From Lysobacter_I brunescens (GTDB lineage Bacteria > Pseudomonadota > Gammaproteobacteria > Xanthomonadales > Xanthomonadaceae), in assembly GCF_042677005.1 (NCBI RefSeq), contig NZ_JBHTIF010000002.1:330806-394805 (forward strand): DNA of 64,000 nt, in the 5' to 3' direction. Under the pieces are notes generated by a model. The model was not told where the DNA came from. It saw only the letters and a list, made by a program, of their open reading frames with translations, and did no database searches. The translations under genes were made by a program, and so were the position numbers. Every line of letters starts with the position of its first letter. The stretch's first letter is position 1. Positions 31,201 through 39,359 of this stretch are shown piece by piece.

Positions 31201-31680
31201 GACGCTGGCATGACTGGAGTCGAATGCGTTCAGGCCGACATACGGACTGCCTGTGGTCCAGATTTTCCTTGCCACAGCAACCCGGCGATAATGATCCTGA
31301 TACACCACCCGGGCAACCAGTCGATATCCTCGCTTGCGGATCGTTTCGATGTATCGCGGGGATTTGGGGTCGTCGCCGAAGACCTTGCGTAGATGCGTAA
31401 TCGCTTTGTGCACCGGATTCTCGGCCTGCATCACGTCTATGTGCGGGTCGGCGACGTTGTCTTCTGCGTGCGCTCTGCCTATCCAGGCCCGGATGTAAAG
31501 ATTGACTGCGCTGAGCACTTCATTGTTCTGCGCCGCACTGGCAAGTGCGATGAGGACCTCCATGATCCTCGGCTCGATCGCATGCTCCTCATCATTGATC
31601 GAGATGATCAATCGATCGGGATAGACCATCGCATCGCCGACGCGAAAGTGCGATTGATTGTGAGTTGGCTTCTTTGGCAT
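28279..31680 (-). CDS. Cassette 1 winged-helix STAND-like NTPase with TPR-like repeats
   Basis: 1133 residues. Order: an OmpR/PhoB-type winged helix (about 10-125) with IETIRKRGYRLVARV; a linker with GSPYVGLNAFDSSH; a P-loop NTPase with VVGASGCGKTS at 189-198 and LLLVIDHAEAI as Walker B, where His replaces the usual second acidic residue; a VSHEALLRRWPRAVEW motif of STAND NTPases; one membrane segment (about 630-650); then TPR-like helices to the end. The winged helix carries an insertion of about 14 residues compared with its paralogues. The C-terminal half is lower in GC than the neighbours. No ribosome site is obvious. Confidence 0.85.
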   Translation of the reverse strand: MPKKPTHNQSHFRVGDAMVYPDRLIISINDEEHAIEPRIMEVLIALASAAQNNEVLSAVNLYIRAWIGRAHAEDNVADPHIDVMQAENPVHKAITHLRKVFGDDPKSPRYIETIRKRGYRLVARVVYQDHYRRVAVARKIWTTGSPYVGLNAFDSSHASVFLGRSRTTGELIEAVRRQLDQQRRLVLVVGASGCGKTSLVNAGAIPILTEKGGYDGLRALSVARCDLAGTRREDALPRLAAALMQWTLDRREILPPQPVETLAGTLRGQPESLPDTLEDAFRRHASRDMSALSHPHLLLVIDHAEAIVADPSFGSDDHAEIDRFLHHLCESRHVCVIVIVRGDFYLALAEALPGMTERKSGDGHVDVLAPRTGEIGDIIRIPAASAGLEFQQHPESKDYLDDVLLRAAVAQPDALPLLQHTLQMLYERRNTSMQLCFDAYQAIGGLEGALAHHAEQIFTGLPDEIQASLDQVLSRIVVMQPEDDRVSARRIARHILDAPAIALSEAFVQARLFVAEHENGNAHYRVSHEALLRRWPRAVEWISENRRLLLARIRLHRASKRWADEGRRDDHLITSRDELREAESAATASGDGISEDEATFIARSNRIQNIRRRIRSASIAMLGSLTVATSVLWMTARQASQEAIEHRRNSQRISANVLGELADAIRPTNKLELLDLIATEALESLSPQKIEDLNESELLNRAKSLRIVAEVKIKQGKIAIARQTLIAAAHSAKAAASSKSKNVQGMNEYGQIAYYLGYCDYLSGDLDGAERNWRDYLENSNLLIAKDPRNPEWIIEKSYAIDNIGTIEKERGKNESAARLFSKSATLKSEAIQLAPDRPDWIKDLTDTRSKIASIKESTGNLVESAMQNSQDQAALRIAVTHDPGNMNLLRWLGNSLARSANLAMSMGDKDNASMKIAESISILNRVTESTSMDASARRDLAYALMISGDIARSQEGLEIASKQYHNAASILDSLLESEDTVLEWKRLHSLIKMRIFRDSPKKLQEESVFRSALKSLESLEAITPQEHSARMAVIEARIAASSFLIANGNRKKAETMIERTIAELKSSADEKNTRIASAWIALHVLRGTPEEASSQSDWLKLIGYDQSTAWAMAGHINHSHKRNPEKYGVSSR

Positions 31681-31982
31681 GACGGCGATTCCAGTCCGGG
31701 CGGCCGTTCAATGTGGATGGCGCAGATCTTTGAGCGCATGGCATGCATGCGCCGATCCGATCACGCTGTATGCGGATGCGCGCTGCGTTTGTGTCGGTGG
31801 GACCGTGGGCGCTGGTCAGCGACTGCGCCGGGGAAGTCCACGTGTGCGTGGACATGTCCGTTGCGCGCCTTTCGTTCGATGCGAATACGTACGTCCTGAT
31901 CCATTCCCTGCCCCCTGTGGCTGAGGATCACCTGCGCGTCGAGCCTAGCAGAGCGAATATCGGTGCGAGAAGGGGCCGGACG
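31681..31982. other. 302-nt gap between cassettes 1 and 2
   Basis: No firm gene. It should hold the promoter of the cassette 1 NTPase gene. A 47-codon frame on the minus strand (31761-31904) is described separately as a weak candidate. Confidence 0.5.
31761..31904 (-). CDS. Candidate small ORF upstream of the cassette 1 NTPase
   Basis: 47 codons, starting MDQDVRIRIERK and rich in His and Arg. There is a purine-rich AGGGGGCAGGG stretch just before the ATG. No counterpart was seen in front of the other two NTPase genes, so it may be non-coding. Confidence 0.2.
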   Translation of the reverse strand: MDQDVRIRIERKARNGHVHAHVDFPGAVADQRPRSHRHKRSAHPHTA

Positions 31983-32882
31983 TCATGCTTCAGTGTGCGA
32001 TAGGGAGCGCCGCTCGTCGTCCAGCAGGCCGGCCCGGATCGCGTCGGCGTAGCGGGCCGGTTCGGCACCGTTGGCGATGATCCGCTCCAGCGACCAGATC
32101 GCGCCGCCGCCGAGGCGGGCTTCGCGGGCGTGGCCGCGCATGGATTCCCTGATTTCCTGCGGCATGTTCTCCGCCCATTCGGCGGCGATGATGAAACCGC
32201 TGGCGTCGAAGCCGGGGGCGGCTGACTCGAAGGCGGTCGCCCAGTCCCCGGGAACGTTGCCGCTGCCCTTGGCGTGGCATTGCAGGTGGCAGCGGCGCAC
32301 GCGTCCGGGATGGCGCGCGTGCAGCGCCGCGAAGGCGGTGACCCAGAACTCGCGGAACATGCTGGGACGCAGGGCGAGGTCGAAACCGAGGTCCGCGAGC
32401 AGCGAGGCGAAGGCGACGAAGGAGTCGTGGTCGTAGGTGTCTTCGCAGCACAGTTCGATGCTGTCCAGCCATGGCATCGCATCGCGCAGCGCGATGAGGT
32501 TGCGTCGCAGCCCGCTGTCGACGAAGGCCGCGCCATGGCGGGCGTGCAGCAGGCGGATCGCGCGGAAGTCCTGATGGCCCGCGCCGCCGAAGACCAGGGC
32601 GATGCGCAGGCTCTGTGTGCCGGCGGCACGGGCCAGGGTGTCGGGCCAGTCGGGCGGTCCGACGTAGCGGCCATCGGAGAAGAGCAGGGTGTCGTTGTAG
32701 CGCAGTTCGCCTGCGATGACCCAGCTCTCGTCGAACTTGCCCTCGTCGCGGCCCACGTGCAGCAGGCCGAGGCTCAGCGCATCGAATCCGGCCGCACTGA
32801 CGTCGCCGAGCATGCGCGCCAGGGTCGATCGCGGGAGGCCCGGATCGAACTCCTCTTCGGCATGCAGGACGATGGCGGTCAT
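31983..32882 (-). CDS. Cassette 2 accessory: 299-residue protein of unknown function
   Basis: 299 residues, no signal peptide. The alternation of hydrophobic strands and helices (GFDALSLGLLHVG, SLRIALVFGGAG, WLDSIELCCEDTYD, GFDLALRPSMF, FIIAAEWAENM) suggests a TIM-barrel-like fold. The CCEDTYD segment lies where GH18-like proteins keep their acidic residues, but the family motif is not present, so an enzyme function cannot be claimed. It follows the XRE gene by 111 nt on the same strand. It takes the slot held by other genes in cassettes 1 and 3. Confidence 0.65.
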   Translation of the reverse strand: MTAIVLHAEEEFDPGLPRSTLARMLGDVSAAGFDALSLGLLHVGRDEGKFDESWVIAGELRYNDTLLFSDGRYVGPPDWPDTLARAAGTQSLRIALVFGGAGHQDFRAIRLLHARHGAAFVDSGLRRNLIALRDAMPWLDSIELCCEDTYDHDSFVAFASLLADLGFDLALRPSMFREFWVTAFAALHARHPGRVRRCHLQCHAKGSGNVPGDWATAFESAAPGFDASGFIIAAEWAENMPQEIRESMRGHAREARLGGGAIWSLERIIANGAEPARYADAIRAGLLDDERRSLSHTEA

Positions 32883-32993
32883 GCGATGGCTCCTGGGCGG
32901 GCCGGGCGGGCGGGAAGCGGAGATATACAGGTGGTCCTGCCAGGCGCCGACCGCGGGCGGTCCCGATCCGAGACCGGTGTCGGTGCCCCGGAC

Positions 32994-33371
32994 TCAGGCG
33001 ACCAGTGGCTGCGGCGATGCGGCCGGGTCCCGGGGGCGCAGGATGTCGCCCACCGGCACGTCGAAGCAGCGGGCCAGTTCGCGGGCCACGCGATAGCGGA
33101 CCGCGTGACCGGCCTCGGCGCGCTTGATCGTGGCGATCGAGACCCGGATGTTGCGGCGCCAGCATTCGTCGGCGAGATCCTGCTGGCTCATCAGGCGGGC
33201 GGTCCGCAGGCGGCGCAGCACGCCGCTGTCCAGGATCACGCTGCCATGGTTCCGGGCTTCGCCCGGCATCGACACCGGGACCGCGTGGAACAGGGCGGTC
33301 GGGTCCAGGGCGGCCTGGAAGTGCGGAAGGGCGGTGTGCGTATCCTGGATGGCTGAGACGGTGAGCGTCAT
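32994..33371 (-). CDS. Cassette 2 XRE-type helix-turn-helix protein
   Basis: 125 residues. The core LRRLRTARLMSQQDLADECW with SIATIKRAEAGHAVRYRVAR matches the proteins at 26437-26796 and 38902-39288 almost residue for residue, whereas the first 50 residues differ. This marks it as a paralogous regulator. GAGGA lies 7 nt before the ATG at 33371. The 30-bp direct-repeat element is 140 nt upstream. Role inferred: DNA-binding partner within the cassette. Confidence 0.78.
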   Translation of the reverse strand: MTLTVSAIQDTHTALPHFQAALDPTALFHAVPVSMPGEARNHGSVILDSGVLRRLRTARLMSQQDLADECWRRNIRVSIATIKRAEAGHAVRYRVARELARCFDVPVGDILRPRDPAASPQPLVA

Positions 33372-33418
33372 CGTGGGGTCCTCGGTGCGTGGTGCGTCAC
33401 GGATCTGGGCGATGCCTC

Positions 33419-33436
33419 GGTCCGGAATGCCGGACC
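33419..33436 (-). terminator. Leader hairpin in front of the cassette 2 XRE gene
   Basis: GGTCCGG-AATG-CCGGACC, 7-bp stem, followed by another CGGCGG/CCGCCG stem. It is in the same relative position as the hairpins of cassettes 1 and 3. Confidence 0.4.
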
Positions 33437-33510
33437 GGCGGTGGCCGCCGGGGCCAGCCCGGGAGCGGGCCGCCAGGGCAGGACCACGATGCCCCGGGCA
33501 TCCTTTTCGC

Positions 33511-33540
33511 GCCTTTCGGAAACCTTACGGTTTGCAAGTC
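33511..33540 (-). promoter_or_regulatory. Cassette 2 direct-repeat element (candidate operator)
   Basis: On the minus strand: GACTTGCAAA, then CCGTAAG-GTTT-CCGAAAG. The repeat has an 11-bp period and six of seven matching bases. An A-rich tract (TTTCAAAAACAA) precedes it, as in the other two elements. Confidence 0.65.
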
Positions 33541-33701
33541 GTTGTTTTTGAAAGGGCAGGCTGTCGCGGGTGACAGGCTCCGAAAGCCAGTCAGGAACCG
33601 CCGTGCTGCTTCCGGAAAGGCCGTGTCGGGGCCCGGGAACGACAAAGCCCGCCTTGCGGCGGGCCTGGTCGGAGAGCAGGGGCAACGATGACGCGGGTGG
33701 A

Positions 33702-34565
33702 TCAGTCCGGATCCGGGTTGTTGCCGACCTGCGGATCGCAGTCGTGGATGGTATGCGGATCGGTGCCGATGTCGCAGACGTAGACCGTGAAGTAGGTCTG
33801 GTTCGCGGATGTGGTGTCGAAGGTGAAGGCGAAGACCACGCTGGTGGTGCCCTCCCCGAACCCGCCGCTCTCGCCAGGTTCCGGGGTCGGCACCGGCTGG
33901 ACCACGCTCGAGGCGTACTCGCTGATGTAATAGCGCCAGGCGTACTGCGACCTGTCGACCACCAGGTTCACCGTCAGGGTGTCATCGGTCGTGCCCTTCG
34001 GGAATTCGAAGGCCCCATCCGCGTTCAGGTTGGTGTAGCTGTAGCCACGGAAGCTGCCGTCCCCGTTGGTCCGCACCGTCAGCGTGGTCGTGATGTTGGC
34101 CGAGGGGCCGTTGACCACCGCATTGGTTGCCGAATCGACCTTGATGATGCTGGCCGTGGCGAGCGCGAGCAGGTCCGGGTCGGGGTTGTTGCCCACCTGG
34201 GGGTCGACGTCGGACGGCCTGCCCTTGGCCCCGCATTCGTCGGTGATCTCGAAGATCAGGTCCGCGCTGATCTTCTGCCCGTTGAACTGGAAGGTCAGGT
34301 CGAGCTTGTCGCTGTCGAGGCCCTTGTCCTTGACCTGCACGTCGGGGGCATCGTACGTGTACCCGACGAAAACGAAGTCGCCCGGGATGCTGTCCTCGTC
34401 GATGCGGCACTTGAGCACGCGCGAGGCGCGCTTCGAATGGAATTCGATCGACGTCGGCGACGTCGTGTAGGTCAGGTTCCCTGAGGAATCGCGGCCGGTG
34501 ATCTTCACCTTCAAGGTCTTGCTGGCGGTGTCTGTGGCGGTCACGGTCGCGCTGGGCGTGGACAT
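33702..34565 (-). CDS. Cassette 2 DPQ-motif protein with two repeats of the domain
   Basis: 287 residues, no signal peptide, with many Thr/Ser/Asp as in beta-sandwich proteins. The motif DPQVGNNPDPD occurs twice: once near residue 122-132 (as DVDPQ) and once at the very end (as DCDPQ). Each ends a segment of 120-150 residues with a hydrophobic strand before it. The protein thus appears to be two tandem domains of the type seen singly in the other cassettes. Start at 34565 with AGGAG 6 nt upstream. It is 201 nt after the NTPase gene. Confidence 0.75.
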   Translation of the reverse strand: MSTPSATVTATDTASKTLKVKITGRDSSGNLTYTTSPTSIEFHSKRASRVLKCRIDEDSIPGDFVFVGYTYDAPDVQVKDKGLDSDKLDLTFQFNGQKISADLIFEITDECGAKGRPSDVDPQVGNNPDPDLLALATASIIKVDSATNAVVNGPSANITTTLTVRTNGDGSFRGYSYTNLNADGAFEFPKGTTDDTLTVNLVVDRSQYAWRYYISEYASSVVQPVPTPEPGESGGFGEGTTSVVFAFTFDTTSANQTYFTVYVCDIGTDPHTIHDCDPQVGNNPDPD

Positions 34566-34766
34566 CGGGAACTCCTGTGTGCAATGGGGCGTGGCCGATC
34601 AGGGCGATCGGACGAGGCGGCGAAACGGGCCGGAGTATCGCATGGCATCAATGGCGGCTTCACCGGGCGAGTCTCGATGGACCGGCATCGATGCGCATCG
34701 GACTCTGGGCGGTCATTGTCGCGCGCGCGGTCGTCAGGACGGTCGCGGCAAGGGATCGCATCGGGA

Positions 34767-37700
34767 TCAGTTCGTGGCCCGGGCGGCGACCGGCACCGGC
34801 CATCCATTCGCCACCGCGATGCCGCGTTCCTCCAGGCGCCTGCGTGCATCGATGACCGCGGCGTCGCGTCCGAGCAGTTGGTGCGCTTCGATCCAGGGCG
34901 CGAGGATCTTGGGATCCGAGGACGCGGTGGCGCTGGCCCGCAGGCGGGTGATCAGGTCTTCGGCCTGGCGCGATGCGGCAGCGGTATCGCCCATGTCGGC
35001 GAAGGTGCGCGCCAGTTCGATGCCCAGGCGGGCGAAGGCGCGCAGGCCGGACATGTCGTCCGGCGCCTGGTCGAGCAGTGCGCGCAGATCCCCCGCGGCG
35101 CGCGACATGCCGCGCATGTCGCCGTCGAGCCAGGCCAGCCGGAACCGGATCAGCGCATCCAGGCGCTGCCAGGCCGGAAGCCGTGCGCTGCGCGCCTGTG
35201 CGGACTGCAGATGGACCTGTGCCTGGGCGAGCAGCGGGCGCGCGGCTGGATCGTTGCCGGCGAGCAGTTCCACTTCCGCAGCCTCCAGATAGGCGTGCGC
35301 AAGGTCGCGTCGCCATCCCTGGTTGCTGGCATCGCTGCGGATCAGGCGCGACAGGCGGTCGATGCCTTCGCGCGCCTGTGCCCGCGCTTCGTCGGTGCGC
35401 CTGAGGATACCGAGCAGTTGCGCGCTGCTGCGCAGGCGGATCGCCAGCTGGCGTTCCCAGGCGCGCGCTTCGGGATTCCGGGTGAGCATGCCGCGCAGCA
35501 GTGCGATCTGTTCGCTGTATCCGGCGGCGGCATCGTCGAACTGGCCCAGGGTTTCCTCGCCTGTGCTGATCCACGACAACGTATCGATCAGTTCGTAGCG
35601 CAGGCCGTCGTCGTCGGGGCGCGCGGCGATCGCCTGTTTCTTCAGCGCGGCGGAGCGGCGGAAGAATTCGATGGCTTCGCGGGTGCGTCCCTGGTCCTGC
35701 GCGAGCGTGCCGAAGTTGTTCAGCGCGTAGGAGTGCTCCAGTTGCCTGTGCGGATCGCCGGGCGTGCGCTCCAGCAGCCTGCGGGTGGCGTCCAGATAGG
35801 TCGCCCAGTGCGCCTGCGCATCGCTGAAGCGTTTCTGTCGATAGCGGTAATAGCCCAGCCAGTAGCCCGCGAGCCCGGATTCTTCCAGGGCGTCGACCGA
35901 GTCCGGCGTGCGTCGCAGTGCGGCCGCGGCGGCGGCATTCGCACGCACGAACGCGGATTCGGCATCTTCCAGCTTCGACTGTTCGAGCATGACCTCACCC
36001 AGCGTGCGCAGCGCGCGCGAGGTATTGATGAGGTCTTCGGTGCGCATGCGCTGTTCCGGTCGCTGCGCCAGCTGCGCGAGCGCCTTTGCGCTGATGCTGT
36101 CGAGCAGTTTCAGGTTGCCCAGCGGGCGCAGCTTGTCGGCGAGTTCCACCAGCATGAAATCGGTGAGCTGGAACGCTTCCTCGCGGCGCAGTTCCGCTTC
36201 CTTCTGCGCGGTGACCGCCCACAGCGCCAGCGCGCTGGAGGTCAGCGCGAGCAGGGACAGCATCGCCACCGCAGCGGTGCGGATGCGCTTGCCGCGACGA
36301 TGATGCCGCTGCGATGCGCCGAGCAGCGCGCGTTCGTCGTCGCCGAGCATGCCCGGCAGGCGTTGCGCGGCTTCCGTCGCTTCGATGAGTGGACGCCCGG
36401 CGTTGAGCAGGTGGTCCTGGCGTCGTCCTTCCTCGGCCCAGCGCCGCGTCGCATGGCGCAGTCGCGCGTGCGCCTGGAGCAGCCGGCGGTTGTCGCCCGC
36501 CCAGTCGCGCGCACGCGGCCACTGGCGCAGCAGGGCTTCATGGGCGACGCGGAACCCCGGGATGCCGTCGCTCAGCTCGCTGACGAACAAGCGCGCCTTC
36601 ACGAAGGATTCGACCAGCGCACGCGCATCGTCGTCGGGCAGCGAGGACCACAGCACCCGGCGTGCGTTGATGCTGTCGCTGTCGGGATGGATGACGATCA
36701 GCTGGGACAGCACGGCATCGAGCCGCGCCTGAGCGTCCTGCGGCAGCGACGTGAACACCTCTTCGGCGCGGTGCGCCAGCGCCCCTTCGAGTTCGCCGAT
36801 CTCGTGGTACGCGGAGAAGGTCAGCGTGCCGTTCTCGTCGCGACGTTCGTACAGCGCCTGCAGCGTGTGCTGCAGCAGCGGCAGCGCATCGGGATGCTGG
36901 GTCGCCGCATCGCGCAGCACGTCGTCGAGCCGCGCCAGCGTCTGCGGATTCTCCTCGAAACCCAGTCCCGCGAGGATCGCCGGCATGCGGATGATCTGCG
37001 CGATCTCGCCGGGTCGCGGGGTCAGCACGTCGATGTGGCCATCGCCGGCCTTGCGTTCGGCGATCCCGGGCACGGCTTCGATCAGTTTCGGGTAGAAATC
37101 GCTGCGCGTGACCATCACCACCATGATCCGCGCGCAGTCGCACAGGCGCTGGAGCAGGGTGGCGAACGCGGCGCGCTCCTCGTCGCCAATGCCTGGTGCG
37201 GCGACCAGCGCTTCGGCATGGTCGACGATCAGCAGCAGATGCGCGCGCGGATGTTCGGCGAGGCTGCGGTCCGGATGCCGGCGGAAGGCTTCCTGCACGG
37301 TCGCGTCGATCGCCTCCGGCCGCTGCAGCAGTTCCGTGGCCAGCGTGTCCGCCCGCTGCGGCGGGAACACCTGGCGCGATTCGATCGACCAGGTGCCCAG
37401 CGCCAGCGCCAGATGCGGCAACAGGTCGCCGCCGTTGCAGCCGGCGAGGTCGCAGTAGGCCACCGACAGCGCCTGGGTGCCGTCGAAGCCGCCCGGTTGC
37501 TGCAGCAGGGGCAGCATGCCGGCACGCAGCAGCGAGGTCTTGCCGCAGCCGCTGGCGCCGACCAGCAGCACGAAGCGACGCTGGCTGTCGATCTGGTTGC
37601 GCACGGTCGCCAGCAGCTCGGCGGTCATGCGGCTGCGGCCGAAGAAGACGTCGCTGTGACTGTCGTCGAATGAGGCCAGGCCCACGTACGGGCTGCCGCC

Positions 37701-38093
37701 GGTCCAGGCGTTGCCCTGCTGCGCGCCGCGTCGATAGTCGTCCGGGAACGAAACGGTCGCGATCAACCGGTAGCCGCGCTTGCGGATCGTCTCGATGTAT
37801 TTCGGCGCGCGGCTGTCGTCGCCGACCAGCTTGCGCAGCTGCGCGATGACCTTGTGGACCGGGTTGTCGCCGTAGAACGTGCCGCGCCAGACTTCGATCA
37901 GCAACTGCTCGGCGCTGACCACTTCGCCGGCGTGCTCGGCCAGCGCGATCAGCACTTCCATCATGCGCGGCTCGAGCGCGATCTCCTCGCCGTCGATGGC
38001 GATGGTCAGCCGTTCCGGCTGCACCAGCAGCGCGCCGATGCGGAAGCGGCCGCGCGAAGCCAGCGATCTGATCCTGTCCGAGCGTTGCGTCAT
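34767..38093 (-). CDS. Cassette 2 winged-helix STAND-like NTPase with TPR-like repeats
   Basis: 1108 residues. Winged helix at about 15-115 (FRIGALLVQPERL to IETIRKRGYRLIATV), conserved GSPYVGLASFDDSHSDVFFG linker, P-loop GASGCGKTS at 179-187, LLLIVDHAE at 286-294 as Walker B, then FRVAHEALLRQWPRARDW near 515-531. A single membrane segment at about 606-627 follows the NTPase part. The rest (630-1108) is Ala/Leu/Arg rich and helical, fitting TPR-like repeats. With DNA-binding and NTPase parts in the cytoplasm, the repeats would lie in the periplasm, a ToxR/CadC-like topology. No good ribosome site upstream of the ATG. Confidence 0.87.
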   Translation of the reverse strand: MTQRSDRIRSLASRGRFRIGALLVQPERLTIAIDGEEIALEPRMMEVLIALAEHAGEVVSAEQLLIEVWRGTFYGDNPVHKVIAQLRKLVGDDSRAPKYIETIRKRGYRLIATVSFPDDYRRGAQQGNAWTGGSPYVGLASFDDSHSDVFFGRSRMTAELLATVRNQIDSQRRFVLLVGASGCGKTSLLRAGMLPLLQQPGGFDGTQALSVAYCDLAGCNGGDLLPHLALALGTWSIESRQVFPPQRADTLATELLQRPEAIDATVQEAFRRHPDRSLAEHPRAHLLLIVDHAEALVAAPGIGDEERAAFATLLQRLCDCARIMVVMVTRSDFYPKLIEAVPGIAERKAGDGHIDVLTPRPGEIAQIIRMPAILAGLGFEENPQTLARLDDVLRDAATQHPDALPLLQHTLQALYERRDENGTLTFSAYHEIGELEGALAHRAEEVFTSLPQDAQARLDAVLSQLIVIHPDSDSINARRVLWSSLPDDDARALVESFVKARLFVSELSDGIPGFRVAHEALLRQWPRARDWAGDNRRLLQAHARLRHATRRWAEEGRRQDHLLNAGRPLIEATEAAQRLPGMLGDDERALLGASQRHHRRGKRIRTAAVAMLSLLALTSSALALWAVTAQKEAELRREEAFQLTDFMLVELADKLRPLGNLKLLDSISAKALAQLAQRPEQRMRTEDLINTSRALRTLGEVMLEQSKLEDAESAFVRANAAAAAALRRTPDSVDALEESGLAGYWLGYYRYRQKRFSDAQAHWATYLDATRRLLERTPGDPHRQLEHSYALNNFGTLAQDQGRTREAIEFFRRSAALKKQAIAARPDDDGLRYELIDTLSWISTGEETLGQFDDAAAGYSEQIALLRGMLTRNPEARAWERQLAIRLRSSAQLLGILRRTDEARAQAREGIDRLSRLIRSDASNQGWRRDLAHAYLEAAEVELLAGNDPAARPLLAQAQVHLQSAQARSARLPAWQRLDALIRFRLAWLDGDMRGMSRAAGDLRALLDQAPDDMSGLRAFARLGIELARTFADMGDTAAASRQAEDLITRLRASATASSDPKILAPWIEAHQLLGRDAAVIDARRRLEERGIAVANGWPVPVAARATN

Positions 38094-38312
38094 GGGTCCG
38101 TGCGGGCTTCGGTTGCGGCACGGATGTTAGCAGGCTTGCACGCGCACCCGCGATGCGTCTCGCAGGCTGCGGTCCGAGACGCTCGGCCCTGCGATGCAGT
38201 GCGCTCCAGGTATCCTCGTGGTGGTGCAGGCGATGACCGGGGTGCGTCTGCGCATCCCTTCTCGCGCCAGGCGACCGGCGCATGGCGCGGGAAGATCGGC
38301 ACGCTGCGGGGA

Positions 38313-38759
38313 TCAGGCAGCCGCTTCGGCCAGCGTCGTCAGCGCAGGCACGCTCAGCGTGGCCCACTTCTGATTCTGCCCGTGGTTCAACGGCCAGATG
38401 AGGACCGGATTGCCCGGGTTCGCGTTGCCGCCGGAGTTGTCGATCACCATGCTGGGATAGGCCTGGTTGGAGATGTACGGCGGACTGCCGACCCAGTTCC
38501 AGCGCTGGCTGTCGCGGCCGAGGACCAGTTTGGCGACGATGAGCTGGCCCTGCTGGCCGTTGAAGCCCTGGACATCGAGGCACAGGCTGGGGTCGGCGGC
38601 GAGGGTGATGTAACCGGTGTTCTGGTCCATCAGCCACTGCGACGACTTCCCGCCGATGCCCGAGAGGGTCTGGAGGGTCACGAGCGCGCCGGCGGAGACC
38701 GAGGCCACGCCGATGCAGAGGTTGGTGTTCTGCAGGCTCTGGAGAATGTAGGTACTCAT
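38313..38759 (-). CDS. Cassette 3 accessory: ricin-type lectin without signal peptide
   Basis: 148 residues forming one beta-trefoil. Features include NLCIGVAS, a SLCLDVQGFNGQQGQL segment, DSQRWNW and NQKWATL, which are the QxW-type repeats of ricin-B-like lectins. A signal peptide is lacking, unlike the lectin at 11611-12555, so it may stay inside or be released another way. It follows the XRE gene by 142 nt and occupies the variable last slot of cassette 3. Start at 38759 (MSTYILQ) rather than the longer frame to 38921, which overlaps the XRE gene. Confidence 0.75.
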   Translation of the reverse strand: MSTYILQSLQNTNLCIGVASVSAGALVTLQTLSGIGGKSSQWLMDQNTGYITLAADPSLCLDVQGFNGQQGQLIVAKLVLGRDSQRWNWVGSPPYISNQAYPSMVIDNSGGNANPGNPVLIWPLNHGQNQKWATLSVPALTTLAEAAA

Positions 38760-38901
38760 GATGGTTTCGTCCTGATTGAAGTGAGGATTGACTGCGATGT
38801 GCGGCGAAGCGGGTTCCGTTGTCCCGCAAGCCCATCCTGGTCCCCTGCGAAGCGAGGCGTGGTGGCTTCGCGGTGCGTGGCCGGTGCCACTCCGGGGCGG
38901 G

Positions 38902-39288
38902 TCACGATTCCGCCGTCTCACCGGGCGAGTGGATGCGCAGGAGTCGCATCACCGGAATGTCGAAGCTGCGCGCGAATTCGCGTGCGATGCGGAAGCGTAC
39001 GGGCCGCCCCGCCTCGGCGCGCTTGATCGTGGTCAGCGACAGCTGGATGTTGCGGCGCCAGCAATCGTCGGCCAGGTCCTGCTGGCTCATCAGCCGTGAC
39101 TGCCGCAGGCGGCGCAGCAGAGTGGCATCGAGCATCACGTGCCCGAGGTGCAGGCGTGCCCCGGGCGGCAGCGGGGGCAGGACATCGATGGCGGTCGCCT
39201 CGCGCGGGGCGATACGCAAGGGCGTGTCTGGCACGCGATCCGGGGGAAGCGGGGCGCTGCCGTGCAAACGGCGGGGTGCGAGTTCCAT
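38902..39288 (-). CDS. Cassette 3 XRE-type helix-turn-helix protein
   Basis: 128 residues. The HTH core LRRLRQSRLMSQQDLADDCW with SLTTIKRAEAGRPVRFRIAR matches the two paralogues, and the N-terminal 55 residues (Pro-rich) do not. An AGGTGA site is 5 nt before the ATG at 39288; an alternative GTG at 39297 would overlap it. It is 115 nt downstream of the 30-bp element. Presumed cassette regulator. Confidence 0.78.
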   Translation of the reverse strand: MELAPRRLHGSAPLPPDRVPDTPLRIAPREATAIDVLPPLPPGARLHLGHVMLDATLLRRLRQSRLMSQQDLADDCWRRNIQLSLTTIKRAEAGRPVRFRIAREFARSFDIPVMRLLRIHSPGETAES

Positions 39289-39359
39289 GGTGGTCACCTG
39301 GTCTGGAGGGCGTGGCCATCGCGGACGATGGCGGGTGGAAGGATTGCGGCCGCGGCCTC

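Larger units (their letters stand above)
33372..33701. other. 330-nt gap between the DPQ protein and XRE genes of cassette 2
   Basis: No gene seen. It holds the 30-bp element at 33511-33540 and short hairpins at 33419-33436 (GGTCCGG / CCGGACC), 33437-33451 and 33488-33502 (GATGCC / GGCATC), which resemble the leader hairpins in the other cassettes. Confidence 0.55.

Noticed and set aside
31743..32003. Plus-strand 86-codon frame between cassettes 1 and 2
   Set aside because: No ribosome site, poor protein-like composition, and it overlaps the 3' end of the 299-residue gene.
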